From positions 4,335,577 to 4,399,576 of the forward strand of contig NC_084590.1 of assembly GCF_033807715.1 (NCBI RefSeq): a stretch of DNA of 64,000 nucleotides. Direction: 5' to 3'. Numbering within the stretch: position 1 is the first letter of the stretch; each line of letters starts with the position of its first letter. The position numbers and the translations under genes were made by a program. Positions 32,216 to 44,169 of this stretch are shown piece by piece. The DNA comes from Cololabis saira. Taxonomy: Eukaryota; Chordata; Actinopteri; Beloniformes; Belonidae. Under the pieces are notes generated by a model. The model was not told the DNA's origin. It was given only the letters and a program-made list of their open reading frames with translations, and made no database searches.

Positions 32216-32469
32216 CCTGCTCCTCGTATCCTGTGTTCCCCGCCAAGTCAAAGTTCCCCGCCAGGTCAAGTTTCCCCGCCAGGTCAAGGTTCCCCACCAA
32301 GTCTTTGATCCCTGTTTTTTGATCCTGCCAAGCAGCGCTTTTGGTTTTTGTAAATAAACCCTTTTTTTGTTGAACTCCTGCCTTTCGCTCTCCTGCATCT
32401 GGGTCCTCACCACACCAGACGTGACACTACTGTGTTTCCATTACTTATAGGCTTCAGGTAAAAATGCCT

Positions 32470-32590
32470 TCCGAACAGTGCAGCATGATGGTGGCAGCAT
32501 CATGCTTTGAGAGTTTTTCATAAGCAGAACTGGGACAAAGGGGCACATATTGAAAGACTGAATGATTGTGCTAAATACACATGTAGCACC
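32470..32590 (+). pseudogene. Tc1 transposase fragment
   Basis: ATGATGGTGGCAGCATCATG and AGCAGAACTGGGACAAAGGG, followed by ATTGAAAGACTGAATG, correspond to the GGGS(I)M(L)W.C...GTG...I segment after the second catalytic Asp of Tc1-type transposases, with stops. A 30-bp piece of the same segment recurs at 57935-57963. Confidence 0.6.
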
Positions 32591-33132
32591 GGTATCACAC
32601 CACTAACTGTGCCACCAGTTCTAGGCTCTAAGGAGTGGGGAGCAAGATTAATAATACCAGAGACCGTTGCTTTATGTAGAAATGGCCGGCAATTTACTGA
32701 ATATAAACACACATATAAACAGGACAAAAAAACAAAAATTCCCTGCAGGTTCTCAACAATAAGGTAAGTATACTGTAAATGGGGAAAAAAAGTATTTCAC
32801 TCTTTCTTGTTCTTTTGTTCACCTAGTTTGTTAGTTAAGCTAATCTAATTTAATTAGACCAGTCTTTTTTTCCAGGTTGTTCCTATTTTAGGTTTCCTGT
32901 TTTTCGTCCTAAGGTAACTTTTTTCCAGGTAAGAAAACACCTTAATCACAGAAAAATCAAAGTGGACCACAGTTATTCAAATGACATTTGGAGATATAAA
33001 CTCAATTAAAGCTGCAAGCAGCGATGAACGGGCCCTCGCACTCATGGCCACCGCCCCCATAAGCATATCAGAAATGACACCACCCACGACTTCCTATGTC
33101 AAACCATTCAAAAGTTATAGCAGAAAAAAGGA

Positions 33133-33160
33133 ACAACCAATCAGAAGAAGGGGCGGGGCT
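33133..33160 (+). promoter_or_regulatory. Composite CCAAT box plus GC box (example of >30)
   Basis: ACCAATCAG (CCAAT at 33137-33141) is followed eight bases later by GGGGCGGGGC (33150-33159). The first fits the NF-Y recognition sequence, the second the Sp1/KLF GC box. The pair recurs at near-constant spacing in the ~126-bp units throughout the array. Whether any copy acts as a promoter or enhancer is unknown. Confidence 0.4.
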
Positions 33161-33920
33161 AAATCAGGCCAATGAAGGTCAATGACTCCATACAGAGTCT
33201 GATGACACCACCCACGACTCTCTATGTCAAACCATTCAAAAGTTATAGCAGAAAATCGGGACAGCCAATCAGAAGAAGGGGCGGGGCTAATTCAGGCCAA
33301 TGAAAGTCAAGGACTCCATACAGAATCTTATGACACCACCCAGGACTCTATGTCAAACCATTCCAAAGTTATAGCAGAAAATCGGGACAACCAATCAGAA
33401 GAAGGGGCGGGGTTAATTTTCACCAATTATGGTCAAGGACTCTATACAGAGTCCCATGACACCACCCACGACTCTTTATGTCAAACCTTTCAAAAGTTAT
33501 AGCAGGAAATAGGGACAACCAATCAGAAGAAGGGGCGGGGCTAATTCAGGCCAATGAAGGTCAAGGACTCAATACAGAGTCCCATGACACCACCCACGAC
33601 TGTTTATGTCAAACCTTTCAAAAGTTATGGCAGAGAAAAGTATTCTAGGGGGCGCTGTTGAGCCGTTAGGCCACGCCCATTAATGCACACCATGAAACAT
33701 CAAATTTATCGCCAGGCCTGCCTTGCATGCAAAATTCGGTGACTTTTGGGGAACTATCAAATATGGACCAATCAGATGAAGGGGGGCGCACTTTTTGGCG
33801 TCGAGTGTTGCCACGGTAACACTTTTGAATGAGAAAAGTAATGCGCGTCGTCGCAAGATGGAGACGCATATTTTGATGTTAAAAAAAAACACAAAAATTT
33901 CTGACAATAAACTTTGCATT

Positions 33921-33981
33921 GTGCTGGGATCGAACCCGCGACCTCTCACATGAAAGACGGTGACGTTACCCCTGTGCCACG
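33921..33981 (-). other. tRNA-like segment in HLR unit 1
   Basis: On the minus strand GTGGCACAGGGGTAACG resembles an A-box/D-arm and GCGGGTTCGATCCCAGC a B-box/T-arm with a stem of 5 bp containing one mismatch. The anticodon arm does not pair well and the acceptor stem is not convincing, so it is a tRNA-derived fossil or SINE head, not a working gene. Confidence 0.5.
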
Positions 33982-34850
33982 AATCAGCTTGGCCGTTTTC
34001 TGACTGACTGATTGAGGACAGACCAACATAGCGATATAATCTGAATCCCGAATTGTTTTTTCGTAATTTTTAAAATATTTGTAAGATATAAATATTAGTA
34101 AAACCCCACTATTTGTGCTTTTGTGAATAGCATGTTCCAGTCTTTACTTCCTAGACACACACATTGCATGGAAGGGAGCGTTTGATTTATTGTTCACATA
34201 ACATTACTTTTATTTTTTCACAACCAAACCACGCACTTTATTTATGTCATTTGCACCGGGCAAGGACAAAAAATAAATGATTCCACCAAAATTGCAGAGA
34301 TTTTTGTGGTTGGCTGACACATTACCAGCATATTTCAAATATGTCAAACCATTCAAAAGTTATAGTCAGAAAATATGGACAACCAATCAGAAGAAGGGGC
34401 GGGGCTAATTAAGGCCAACGAAGCTTAAGGACTCTTTACAGAGTCCCATGACACCACCCACGACTCTCTATGTTAAACCATTCCAAAGTTATAGCAGAAA
34501 ATCGGGACAACCAATCAGAAGAAGGGGCGGGGCTAATTAAGGCCAACGAAGCTTAAGGACTCATCACAGAGTCCCATGACACCACCCACAACTCTCTATG
34601 TCAAACCATTCAAAAGTTATGGCAGAGAAAAGTTTTCTAGGGGGCGCTGTTGAGCCATTAGGCCACGCCCATTAAGACCAACATAGCGATAAAATGTCTG
34701 GAACTTTTTTTTCCTAATTTTTTAAATATTTGTAAGGTATAAATATTAGTAAAACACTACTATTTTTATTACTTTTTCTGTAACCATTTACCGAGGTTCT
34801 AACCGGGCTGAGCACGGGTCTATTTCTGACGTCACCATATTACAGGCAGC

Positions 34851-35038
34851 TGATTGGTCGGGGAGCGGGGCCGTCACCTACTCGCCACTGATTGGTCGGG
34901 GGGCGGGGCCGTCATCACCCTACTCGCCACTGATTGGTCGGGGGGCGGGGCCGTCATCACCCTACTCGCCACTGATTGGTCGGGGGGCGGGGCCGTCATC
35001 ACCCTACTCGCCACTGATTGGTCGGGGGGCGGGGCCGG
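34851..35038 (+). repeat. 42-bp CCAAT/GC minisatellite, five copies
   Basis: Copies start TGATTGGTCGGGGGGCGGGG at 34851, 34889, 34931, 34973 and 35015. Each joins an inverted CCAAT (ATTGG) to a GC box. The same minisatellite is at 41379, 44021 and 51846. Confidence 0.95.
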
Positions 35039-36660
35039 CAGACGTTTGAATCAGGAAGCGGGACTCTCTATGTCAAACCATTCCAAAGTTATAGCAGAAA
35101 ATCGGGACAACCAATCAGAAGAAGGGGCGGGGCTAATTAAGCCCAACGAAGCTTACAGAGTCCCATGACACCAACCACGACTTCCTATGTCAAACCATTC
35201 AAAAGTTATGGCAGATAAAAGTATTCTAGGGGGCGCTGTTGAGCCGTTAGGCCACGCCCATTAATGCAAACCATGAAATATCAAAGTTATCACCAAGTCT
35301 GGCTTGCATGCAAAATTTGGTGACTTTTGGAGAACTATCAAATATGGACCAATCACATGAAGGGGGGGCGCGCCTTTTGGCGTCTAGCGTCGCCACGGTA
35401 ACACTTTTGAAAGAGAAAAGTAATGCGTGGTGTCGCAGGATGTAGACGCACATTTTGATGTATAACACACCTGGGTGCACGTTACGGTTCGGGCTGAATT
35501 AACTGCCGAAGGAATGGCATAAATTTCGCCAAAATGATACAATTTATTCAAAATGGCCGACATCCTGTTCGGTTTCGGCCATGGCTCCAAGAGACTTTTC
35601 TTTAAGTTGTGCCATGATACAGGTGTGTAGCGATTTTCGTGCATGTACGTCAAACCGTATTGTGGGGCTTGAGGCACAAAGTTTTCCGGGGGGCGCTGTT
35701 GAGCCATTTTGCCACGCCCATTAATGCAAACCATGAAATATCAAATTTATCGCCAGGCCTGGCTTGCATGCCAAATTTGGTGCCTTTTGGGGAACTATCA
35801 AATATGGACCAATCAGATGAAGGGGGGGTGCGCTTGTTGGCGTCTAGCGTCGCCACGGTAACACTTTTCAAAGAGAAAAGTAATGCGTGTAGTCGCAGGA
35901 TGGAGACGCACATTTTGATGTATAACACATCTGGGTTCACGATACGGTTCGGGCTGAATTAACTCTCGAAGGAATGGCATATATTGCTCCAAAATTACGC
36001 GATTAATTCAGAATGTTCAAAATGGCCGACTTCCTGTTCGGTTTCGGCCATGGCGCCAAGAGACTTTTCTTTTAGTTGCGAGATGATACAGGAGTGTACC
36101 GATTTTCGTTCAGGTACGTCAAACCGTATTATGGGGCTTGAGGCGCAAAGTTTTTTCTGTCTGAAGCAACGAGATGAAGGGTGGGCGCGCTTTTTGCCGT
36201 CTAGCGTCGCCACGGTAACGCTTTTGAAAGAGAAAAGTAATGCGTGTGGTCGCAGGAGGGAGACGCACATTTTGATGTATAACACACCTGGGGGCACGTT
36301 ACGGTTCGGGCTGAATTAACTTTCGAAGGAATGGCATAAATTTCGCCAAAATGACACGATTAATTCAAAATGGCCGACTTCCTGTTCGGTTTCGGCCATG
36401 TCGCCAAGAGACTTTTGTTTAAGTTGTCCCATGATACAGGTGTGTACCGATTTTCGTGCATGTACGTCAAACCGTATCGTGGGGCTTGAGGCACAAAGTT
36501 TTCAAGGGGGCGCTGTTGAGCCATTTTACCACGCCCATTAATGCAAACAATTAAATATCAAATTTTTCGCCAGGCCTGACTTGGGTGCAAAATTTGGTGA
36601 CTTTTTGGGCATGTTAAGGGGGGCAAAAGGGCCATCACTTTGTCAGAAGAAAAATAATAA

Positions 36661-38490
36661 TTAAAGCTGCAAGCAGCGATGAACGGGCCCTCGCACTCAC
36701 GGCCACCGCCCCCCATGAGCATATCAGAAAAGACACCACCCATGACTTCCTATGTCAAACAATTAAAATGTTATAGCAGAAAAAAGGGACAACCAATTGA
36801 CAAGAAGGGGCGGGGCTAATTCAGGCCAATGAAGGTCAAGGACTCCATACAGAATCTGATGACACCACCCACGACTCTCTATGTTAAACCATTCAAAAGT
36901 TCTAGCAGAAAATCGGGACAACCAATAGGAAGAAGGGGCGGGGCTAATTAAGGCCAACGAAGCTTAAGAACTCAGTACAAAGTCCCATGACACCACCCAC
37001 GACTTCCTATGTCAAACCATTCAAAAGTTATGGCAGATAAAAGTATTCTAGGGGGCGCTGTTGAGCCATTAGGCCACGCCCATTAATGCAAACCATGAAA
37101 TATCAAATTTATCGCCAGGCCTGGCTTGCATGCAAAATTTGGTGACTTTTGGAGAACTATCAAATATGGACCAATCACATGAATGGGGGCGCGCCTTTTG
37201 GCGTCTAGCGTCGCCACGGTAACACTTTTGAAAGAGAAAAGTAATGCGTGGTGTCGCAGGATGTAGACGCACATTTTGAGGTATAACACACCTGGGTGCA
37301 CGTTACGGTTCGGGCTGAATTAACTGCCGAAGGAATGGCATAAATTTCGCCAAAATGACACAATTTATTCAAAATGGCCGACATCCTGTTCGGTTTCGGC
37401 CATGGTTCCAAGAGACTTTTCTTTAAGTTGTGCCATGATACAGGTGTGTAGCGATTTTCGTGCATGTACGTCAAACCGCATTGTGGGGCTGGAGGCACAA
37501 AGTTTTCCGGGGGGCGCTGTTGAGCCATTTTGACACGCCCATTAATGCAAACCATGAAATATCAAATTTATCGCCAGGCCTGGCTTGCGTGCCAAATTTG
37601 GTGCCTTTTGGGGAACTATCAAATATGGACCAATCAGATGAAGGGGGGGTGCGCTTGTTGGCGTCTAGTGTCGCCACGGTAACACTTTCGAAAGAGAAAA
37701 GTAATGCGTGTAGTCGCAGGATAGAGACGCACATTTTGATGTATAACACACCTGGGTACACGTTATGGTTTGGGCTGAATTAACTCTCGAAGGAATGGCA
37801 TATATTGCTCCAAAATTACGCAATTAATTCAGAATGTTCAAAATGGCCGACTTCCTGTTCGGTTTCGGCCATGGCGCCAAGAGACTTTTCTTTTAGTTGC
37901 GACATGATATAGGAGTGTACCAATTTTCGTTCATGTACGTCAAACCGTATTATGGGGCTTGAGGCGCAAAGTTTTTTCTGTCTGAACCAACCAGATGAAG
38001 GGTGGGCGCGCTTTTTGGCGTCTAGCGTCGCCACGGTAACGCTTTTCAAAGAGAAAAGTAATGCGTGTGGTCGCAGGAGGGAGCCGCACATTTTGATGTA
38101 TAATACACCTAGGTGCACGTTACGGTTCGGGCTGAATTAACTGCCGAAGGAATGGCATAAACTGCGCCAAAGTGACACGATTAATTCAAAATGGCCGACT
38201 TCCTGTTGGGTTTCGGGCATGACGCCAAGAGACTTTTCTTTAAGTTGTCCCATGATACAGGTGTGTACCGATTTTCGTGCATGTACGTAAAACCGTATCT
38301 TGGGGCTTGAGGCACAAAGTTTTCAAGGGGGCACTGTTGAGCCATTTTACCACGCCCATTAATGCAAACCATTAAATATCAAATTTTTCGCCAGGCCTGA
38401 CTTGGGTGCAAAATTTGGTGACTTTTTGGGCATGTTAAGGGGGGCAAAAAGGCCATCACTTTGTCAGAAGAAAAAAAAAAAAAAAAATAA
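36661..38490 (+). mobile_element. HLR array unit 2
   Basis: Short form: head, two ~126-bp units, then long modules containing CAAAATGGCCGAC at about 37370, 37838 and 38187, ending GTCAGAAG plus an A-run where unit 3 begins. No tRNA-like segment and no 42-bp minisatellite. Confidence 0.7.
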
Positions 38491-40445
38491 TTAAAGCTGC
38501 AAGCAGCGATGAACGGGCCCTCGCACTCACGGCCACCGCCCCCCATAAGCATATCAGAAAAGACACCATCCACGACTTCCTATGTCAAACCATTCAAAAG
38601 TTATAGCAGAAAATGGGGACAACCAATCAGAAGAAGGGGCGGGGCTAATTCAGGCCAACGAAGCTTAAGGACTCATTACAGAGTCCCATGACACCACCCA
38701 CAACTTCCTATGTCAAACCATTCAAAAGTTATAACAGAAAATCGGGACAACCAATCAGAAGAAGGGGCGGGGATAATTCAGGCCAATGAAGGTCAAGGAC
38801 TCCATACAGAATCCGATGACACCATCCACGACTCTTTATGTCAAACCATTCCAAAGTTATAGGAGAAAATCGGGACAACCAATCAGAAGAAGGGGCGTGG
38901 CTAATTAAGGCCAACGACGCTTAAGAACTCATTACAGAGTCCCATGACACCACCCACAACTTCCTATGTCAAACTATTCAAAAGTTACGGCAGAGAAAAG
39001 TATTCTAGGGGGCGCTGTTGAGCCGTTAGGCCACGCCCATTAATGCAAACCATGAAATATCAAATTTATCGCCAAGTCTGTCTTGCATGCAAAATTTGGT
39101 GACTTTTGGAGAACTATCAAATATGGACCAATCACATGAAGGGGGGGCGCGCCTTTTGGCGTCTAGCGTTGCCATGGTAACACTTTTGAAAGAGAAAAGT
39201 AATGCGTGGTGTCGCAGGATGGAGACGCACATTTTGATGTATAACACACCTGGGTGCACGTTACGGTTCGGGCCGTATTAATTGCCGAAGGAATGGCATA
39301 AATTTAGCCAAAATTACACAATTAATTCAAAATGGCCGACTTCCTGTTCGGTTTCGGCCATGGCTCCAAGAGACTTTTCTTTAAGTTGTGCCATGCTACA
39401 CGTGTGTAGCGATTTTCGTGCATGTACGTCAAACCGTATTGTGGGGCTTGAGGCACAAAGTTTTCTAGGGGGCGCTGTTGAGCCGTTAGGCCACGCCCAT
39501 TAATACAAACCATGAAATATCAAATGTATCGCCAGGCCTGGCTTGCGTGCCAAATTTGGTGCCTTTTGGGGAACTATCAAATATGGACCAATCAGATGAA
39601 GGGGGGGCACGCTTGTTGGCGTCTAGCGTCGCCACGGTAACACTTTTGAAAGAGAAAAGTAATGCGCGTAGTCGCAGGATGGAGACGCACATTTTGATGT
39701 ATATCACATCTGGGTTCATGATACGGTTCGGGCCGTATTAATTCTCGAAGGAATGGCATATATTGCTCCAAAATTACGTGATTCATTCAGATTGTTCAAA
39801 ATGGCCGACTTCCTGTTCGGTTTCGACCATGGTGCCAAGAGACTTTTCTTTAAGTTGCGACATGATACAGGTGTGTACCGATTTTCGTTCATGTACGTCA
39901 AACCGTATTATGGGGCTTGAGGCGCAAAGTTTTTTCTGTCTGAACCAATCAGATGATGGGTGGGCGCGCTTTTTGGCGTCTAGCGTCGCCACGGTAACGC
40001 TTTTGAGAGAGAAAAGTAATGCGTGGTGTCGGAGGATGGAGACGCACATTTTGATGTATAACACACTTGGGGACACGTTACGGTTCGGGCCGTATTAACT
40101 GCCGAAGGAATGGCATAAATTTCGCCAAAATGACACGACTAATTCAAAATGGCCGACATCCTGTTCGGTTTCGGGCATGACGCCAAGAGACTTTTCTTTA
40201 AGTTACGTCATGATACAGGCGTGTACCGATTTTCGTGCATGTACGTCAAACCGTATCGTGGGGCTTGAGGCACAAAGTTTTCAAGGGGGCGCTGTTGAGC
40301 CATTTTGCCACGCCCATTAATGCAAACCATTAAATATCAAATTTTTCGCCAGGCCTGACTTGGGTGCAAAATTTGGTGACTTTTTGGGCACGTTTAGGGG
40401 GGCAAAAAGGCCCTCCTTTCGTCAGAAAAATAATAATAATAATAA
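38491..40445 (+). mobile_element. HLR array unit 3
   Basis: Short form with three ~126-bp units, then modules at 39.0-40.4 kb, ending GTCAGAAAAATAATAATAAT where unit 4 begins. Confidence 0.7.
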
Positions 40446-41100
40446 TTAAAGCTGCAAGCAGCGATGAACGGGCCCTCGCACTCACGTTCACCGCCCCCCA
40501 TAAGCATATCAGAAATGACACCACCCACGACTCTCTATGTCAAACCATTCAAAAGTTATAGCAGAAAAAAGGAACAACCAATCAGAAGAAGGGGCGGGGC
40601 TAATTCAGGCCAATGAAGGTCAAGGACTCCATACAGAGTCTGATGACACCACCCACTACTCTCTATGTCAAACCATTCAAAAGTTATGGCAGAAAATCGG
40701 GACAACCAATCAGAAGAAGGGGCGGGGCTAATTCAGGCCAATTATGGTCAAGGACTCAATACCGAGTCCCATGACACCACCCACGACTCTTTATGTCAAA
40801 CCATTCAAAAGTTATGGCAGAGAAATGTATTCTAGGGGGCGCTGTTGAGCAATTTTGCCACGCCCATTAATGCAAACCATGAAATATCAAATTTATCACC
40901 AGGCCTGGCTTGTATGCAAAATTTGGTGACTTTTGGAGAACTATCAAATATGGACCAATCAGATGAAGGGGACGCGCGCTTTTTCGCGTCTAGCGTCGCC
41001 ACGGTAACACTTTTGAAAGAGAAAAGTAATGTGCGTCGTCGCAGGACAGAGGACATTTTGATGTAAAAAAAACACAAAAATTGCTGACAAAAAATTTCGT

Positions 41101-41170
41101 CCTGCCAGGCTCGAACTCTCGAACTCTGGCACCAAAGACCGCAATAATGAGGCTGAGCTATGTCTCAGCT
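41101..41170 (-). other. tRNA-like segment in HLR unit 4
   Basis: Minus strand: GCTGAGACATAGCTCAGCC (A-box-like) ... AGAGTTCGAGCCTGGCAGG (B-box-like). About the length of a tRNA but without a clean cloverleaf. Confidence 0.5.
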
Positions 41171-41378
41171 ATGCCTTTTGCTTTGACTTACTGGCTTACG
41201 ACAGACCAACATAGCGATAAAATGTCTGGAACTTTTTTTCCTAATTTTTTAAATATTTGTAAGGTATAAATATTAGTAAAACACTACTATTTTTATTACT
41301 TTTTCTGTAACCATTCTACCGAGGTTCTAACCGGGCTGAGCACGGGTCTATTTCTGACGTCACCAAATTACAGGCAGC

Positions 41379-41568
41379 TGATTGGTCGGGGAGCGGGGCC
41401 GTCATCACCCTACTCGCCACTGATTGGTCGGGGGGCGGGGCCGTCATCACCCTGCTCGCCACTGATTGGTCGGGGGGCGGGGCCGTCATCACCCTACTCG
41501 CCACTGATTGGTCGGGGGGCGGGCTGTAATCACCCTACTCGCCACTGATTGGTCGGGGGGCGGGGCCA
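41379..41568 (+). repeat. 42-bp CCAAT/GC minisatellite, five copies
   Basis: Starts at 41379, 41421, 41463, 41505 and 41546; the fourth unit lacks a few bases (GGGCTGTAATCACC). Confidence 0.95.
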
Positions 41569-43740
41569 GCAGACGTTTGAATCAGGAAGCGGGACTCTCT
41601 ATGTCAAACCATTCCAAAGTTATAGCAGAAAATCGGGACAACCAATCAGAAGAAGGGGCGGGGCTAATTAAGGCCAACTAAGCTTAAGGACTCATTACAG
41701 AATCCCATGACACCACCCACGACTTCCTATGTCAAACCATTCAAAAGTTATGGCAGATAAAAGTATTCTAGGGGGGGCTGTTGAGCCGTTAGGCCACGCC
41801 CATTAATGCAAACCAAGAAATATCAAATTTATCGCCAAGTCTGTCTTGCATGCAAAATTTGGTGACTTTTGGAGAACTATCAAATATGGACCAATCACAT
41901 GAAGGGGGGGCGCGCCTTTTGGCGTCTAGCGTCGCCACGGTAACACTTTTGAAAGAGAAAAGTAATGCGTTGTGTCGCAGGATGTAGACGCACATTTTGA
42001 TGTATAACACACCTGGGTGCACGTTACGGTTCGGGCTGAATTAACTGCCGAAGGAATGGCATAAATTTCGCCAAAATTACACAATTTATTCAAAATGGCC
42101 GACATCCAGTTCGGTTTCGGCCATGGCGCCAAGAGACTTTTCTTTAAGTTGTGCCATGATACAGGTGTGTAGCGATTCTCGTGCATGTACGTCAAACCGT
42201 ATTGTGGGGCTTGAGGCACAAAGTTTTCCGGGGGGCGCTGTTGAGCCATTTTGCCACGCCCATTAATGCAAACCATGAAATATCAAATTTATCTCCAGGC
42301 CTGGCTTGCATGCCAAATTTGGTGCCTTTTGGGGAACTATCAAATATGGACCAATCAGATGAAGGGGGGGTGCGCTTGTTGGTGTCTAGCGTCGCCACGG
42401 TAACACTTTTGAAAGAGAAAAGTAATGCGTGTAGTCGCAGGATGGAGACGCACATTTTGATGTATAACACATCTGGGTTCACGATACGGTTCGGGCTGAA
42501 TTAACCCTCGAAAGAATGGCATATATTGCTCCAAAATTACGCAATTAATTCAGAATGTTCAAAATGGCCGACTTCCTGTTCGGTTTCGGCCATGGCGCCA
42601 AGAGACTTTTCTTTTAGTTGCGACATAATACAGGAGTGTACCGATTTTTCGTTCATGTACGTCAAACCGTATTATGGGGCTTGAGGCACAAAGTTTTTTC
42701 TGTCGAACCAATCAGATGAAGGGTGGGCGCGCTTTTTGGCGTCTAGCGCCGCCACGGTAACGCTTTTGAAAGAGAAAAGTAATGCGTGTTGTCGCAGGAT
42801 GGAGACGCACATTTTGATGTATAACACACCTGGGTGCACGTTACGGTTCGGGCTGAATTAACTTTCGAAGGAATGGCATAAATTTCGCCAAAATGACACA
42901 ACTAATTCAAAATGGCCGACTTCCTGTTCGGTTTCGGGCATGACGCCAAGAGACTTTTCTTTCAGTTGCGCCATGATACAGGTGTGTACCGATTTTCGTG
43001 CATGTACGTCAAACCATATCGTGGGGCTTGAGGCACAAAGTTTTCAAGGGGGCGCTGCTGAGCCATTTTGCCACGCCCATTAATGCAAACCATTAAATAT
43101 CAAATTTTTCGCCAGGCCTGACTAGGGTGCAAAATTTGGTGACTTTTTGGGCATGTTAAGGGGGGCAAAAAGGCCTTCACTTTGTCAGGAAAATAATAAT
43201 AATAATTAAAGCTGCAAGCAGCGATGAACGGGCCCTCGCACTCACGTCCACCGCCCCCCATAAGCATATCAGAAAATGACACCACCCACAACTCTCTATG
43301 TTAAACCATTCAAAAGTTATAGCAGAAAAAAGGAACAACCAATCAGAAGAAGGGGCGGGGCTAATTCAGGCCAAAGAAGGTCAAGGACTCCATACAGAGT
43401 CTGATGACACCACCCACGACTCTCTATGTCAAACCATTCAAAAGTTATGGCAGAGAAAAGTATTCTAGGGGGCGCTGTTGAGCCGTTAGGCCACGCCCAT
43501 TAATGCAAACCATGAAATATCAAATTTATCACCAGGCCTGGCTTGCATGCAAAATTTGGTGACTTTTGGAGAACTATCAAATATGGACCAATCAGATGAA
43601 GGGGGGGGTGCGCTTTTTCGCGTCTAGCGTCGCCACGGTAACACTTTTGAAAGAGAAAAGTAATGTGCGTAGTCGCAGGATGGAGACGCACATTTTGATG
43701 TAAAAAAAAACACAAAAATTGCTGACAAAAAATTTCGTTA

Positions 43741-43810
43741 TACTGCCAGCCTCGAACTCCCGACCTCTGGCACCAAAGACCGCAATGTTGTGGCTGAGCT
43801 AAGACTCAGC
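43741..43810 (-). other. tRNA-like segment in HLR unit 5
   Basis: Minus strand: CTGAGTCTTAGCTCAGCCAC then GGTCGGGAGTTCGAGGCTGG. Same position and similar sequence to those in units 4 and 8. Degenerate, not a functional tRNA. Confidence 0.5.
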
Positions 43811-44020
43811 TATCACTTTCACTTTGACTTACTGTATTAAGTGAGACCAACATAGCGATAAAATGTCTGGAACTTTTTTTTCCTAATTTTTTAAATATTT
43901 GTAAGGTATAAATATTAGTAAAACACTACTATTTTTATTACTTTTTCTGTAACCATTCTGCCGAGTTTCTAAACGGGCTGAGCACGGGTCTATTTCTGAC
44001 GTCACCACATTAAAGGCAGC

Positions 44021-44169
44021 TGATTGGTCGGGGAGCGGGGCCGTCATCACCCTACTCGCCACTGATTGGTCGGGGGGCGGGGCCGTCATCACCCTACTCG
44101 CCACTGATTGGTCGGGGGGCGGGGCCGTCATCACCCTACTCGCCACTGATTGGTCGGGGGGCGGGGCCG
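44021..44169 (+). repeat. 42-bp CCAAT/GC minisatellite, four copies
   Basis: Starts at 44021, 44063, 44105 and 44147. Confidence 0.95.

Larger units (their letters stand above)
31371..32426 (+). mobile_element. Non-autonomous LTR-like element with proline-rich repeats
   Basis: A ~125-bp direct repeat (TTTTTTGATCCTGCCAA...CAGACGTGACA) occurs at about 31531-31658 and 32305-32426. The first copy is followed by GAACGGAACCACCAGC and ATGGACCCAGCAGG, a gag-like start also seen in fish gypsy elements after the LTR. AATAAA lies in both copies. There is no protease, RT or integrase. The internal part is a 58-codon frame (31675-31851) and a GC-rich 30-bp tandem repeat. I interpret it as a short non-autonomous LTR element; the left boundary is uncertain. 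Confidence 0.6.
33006..36660 (+). mobile_element. HLR array unit 1 (outermost head)
   Basis: Preceded by unrelated sequence (AACTCA), so it is the outer left edge. Contains several CCAAT/GC-box 126-bp units, a tRNA-like segment (33921-33981), a 42-bp minisatellite (34851-35038) and three long modules, then GTCAGAAGAAAAATAATA where unit 2 starts. Its own 3' terminus must be one of the stacked termini to the right. Confidence 0.7.
40446..43205 (+). mobile_element. HLR array unit 4 (long form)
   Basis: Contains a tRNA-like segment (41101-41170) and the 42-bp minisatellite (41379-41568). The part from about 41.59 to 43.19 kb shares rare variants with 52.16-53.75 kb (for example TCTAGGGGGGGCTGTTGAG, AACCAAGAAATATC, TCTAGCGCCGCCACGG). 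Confidence 0.7.

Noticed and set aside
31848..32357. Proline-rich repeat protein gene
   Set aside because: It lacks a convincing start codon, is composed of a 30-bp minisatellite, and lies between LTR-like direct repeats.
33921..33981. Functional tRNA gene
   Set aside because: The T-arm looks right, but the anticodon and acceptor stems do not pair well, and related degenerate segments recur in the array.
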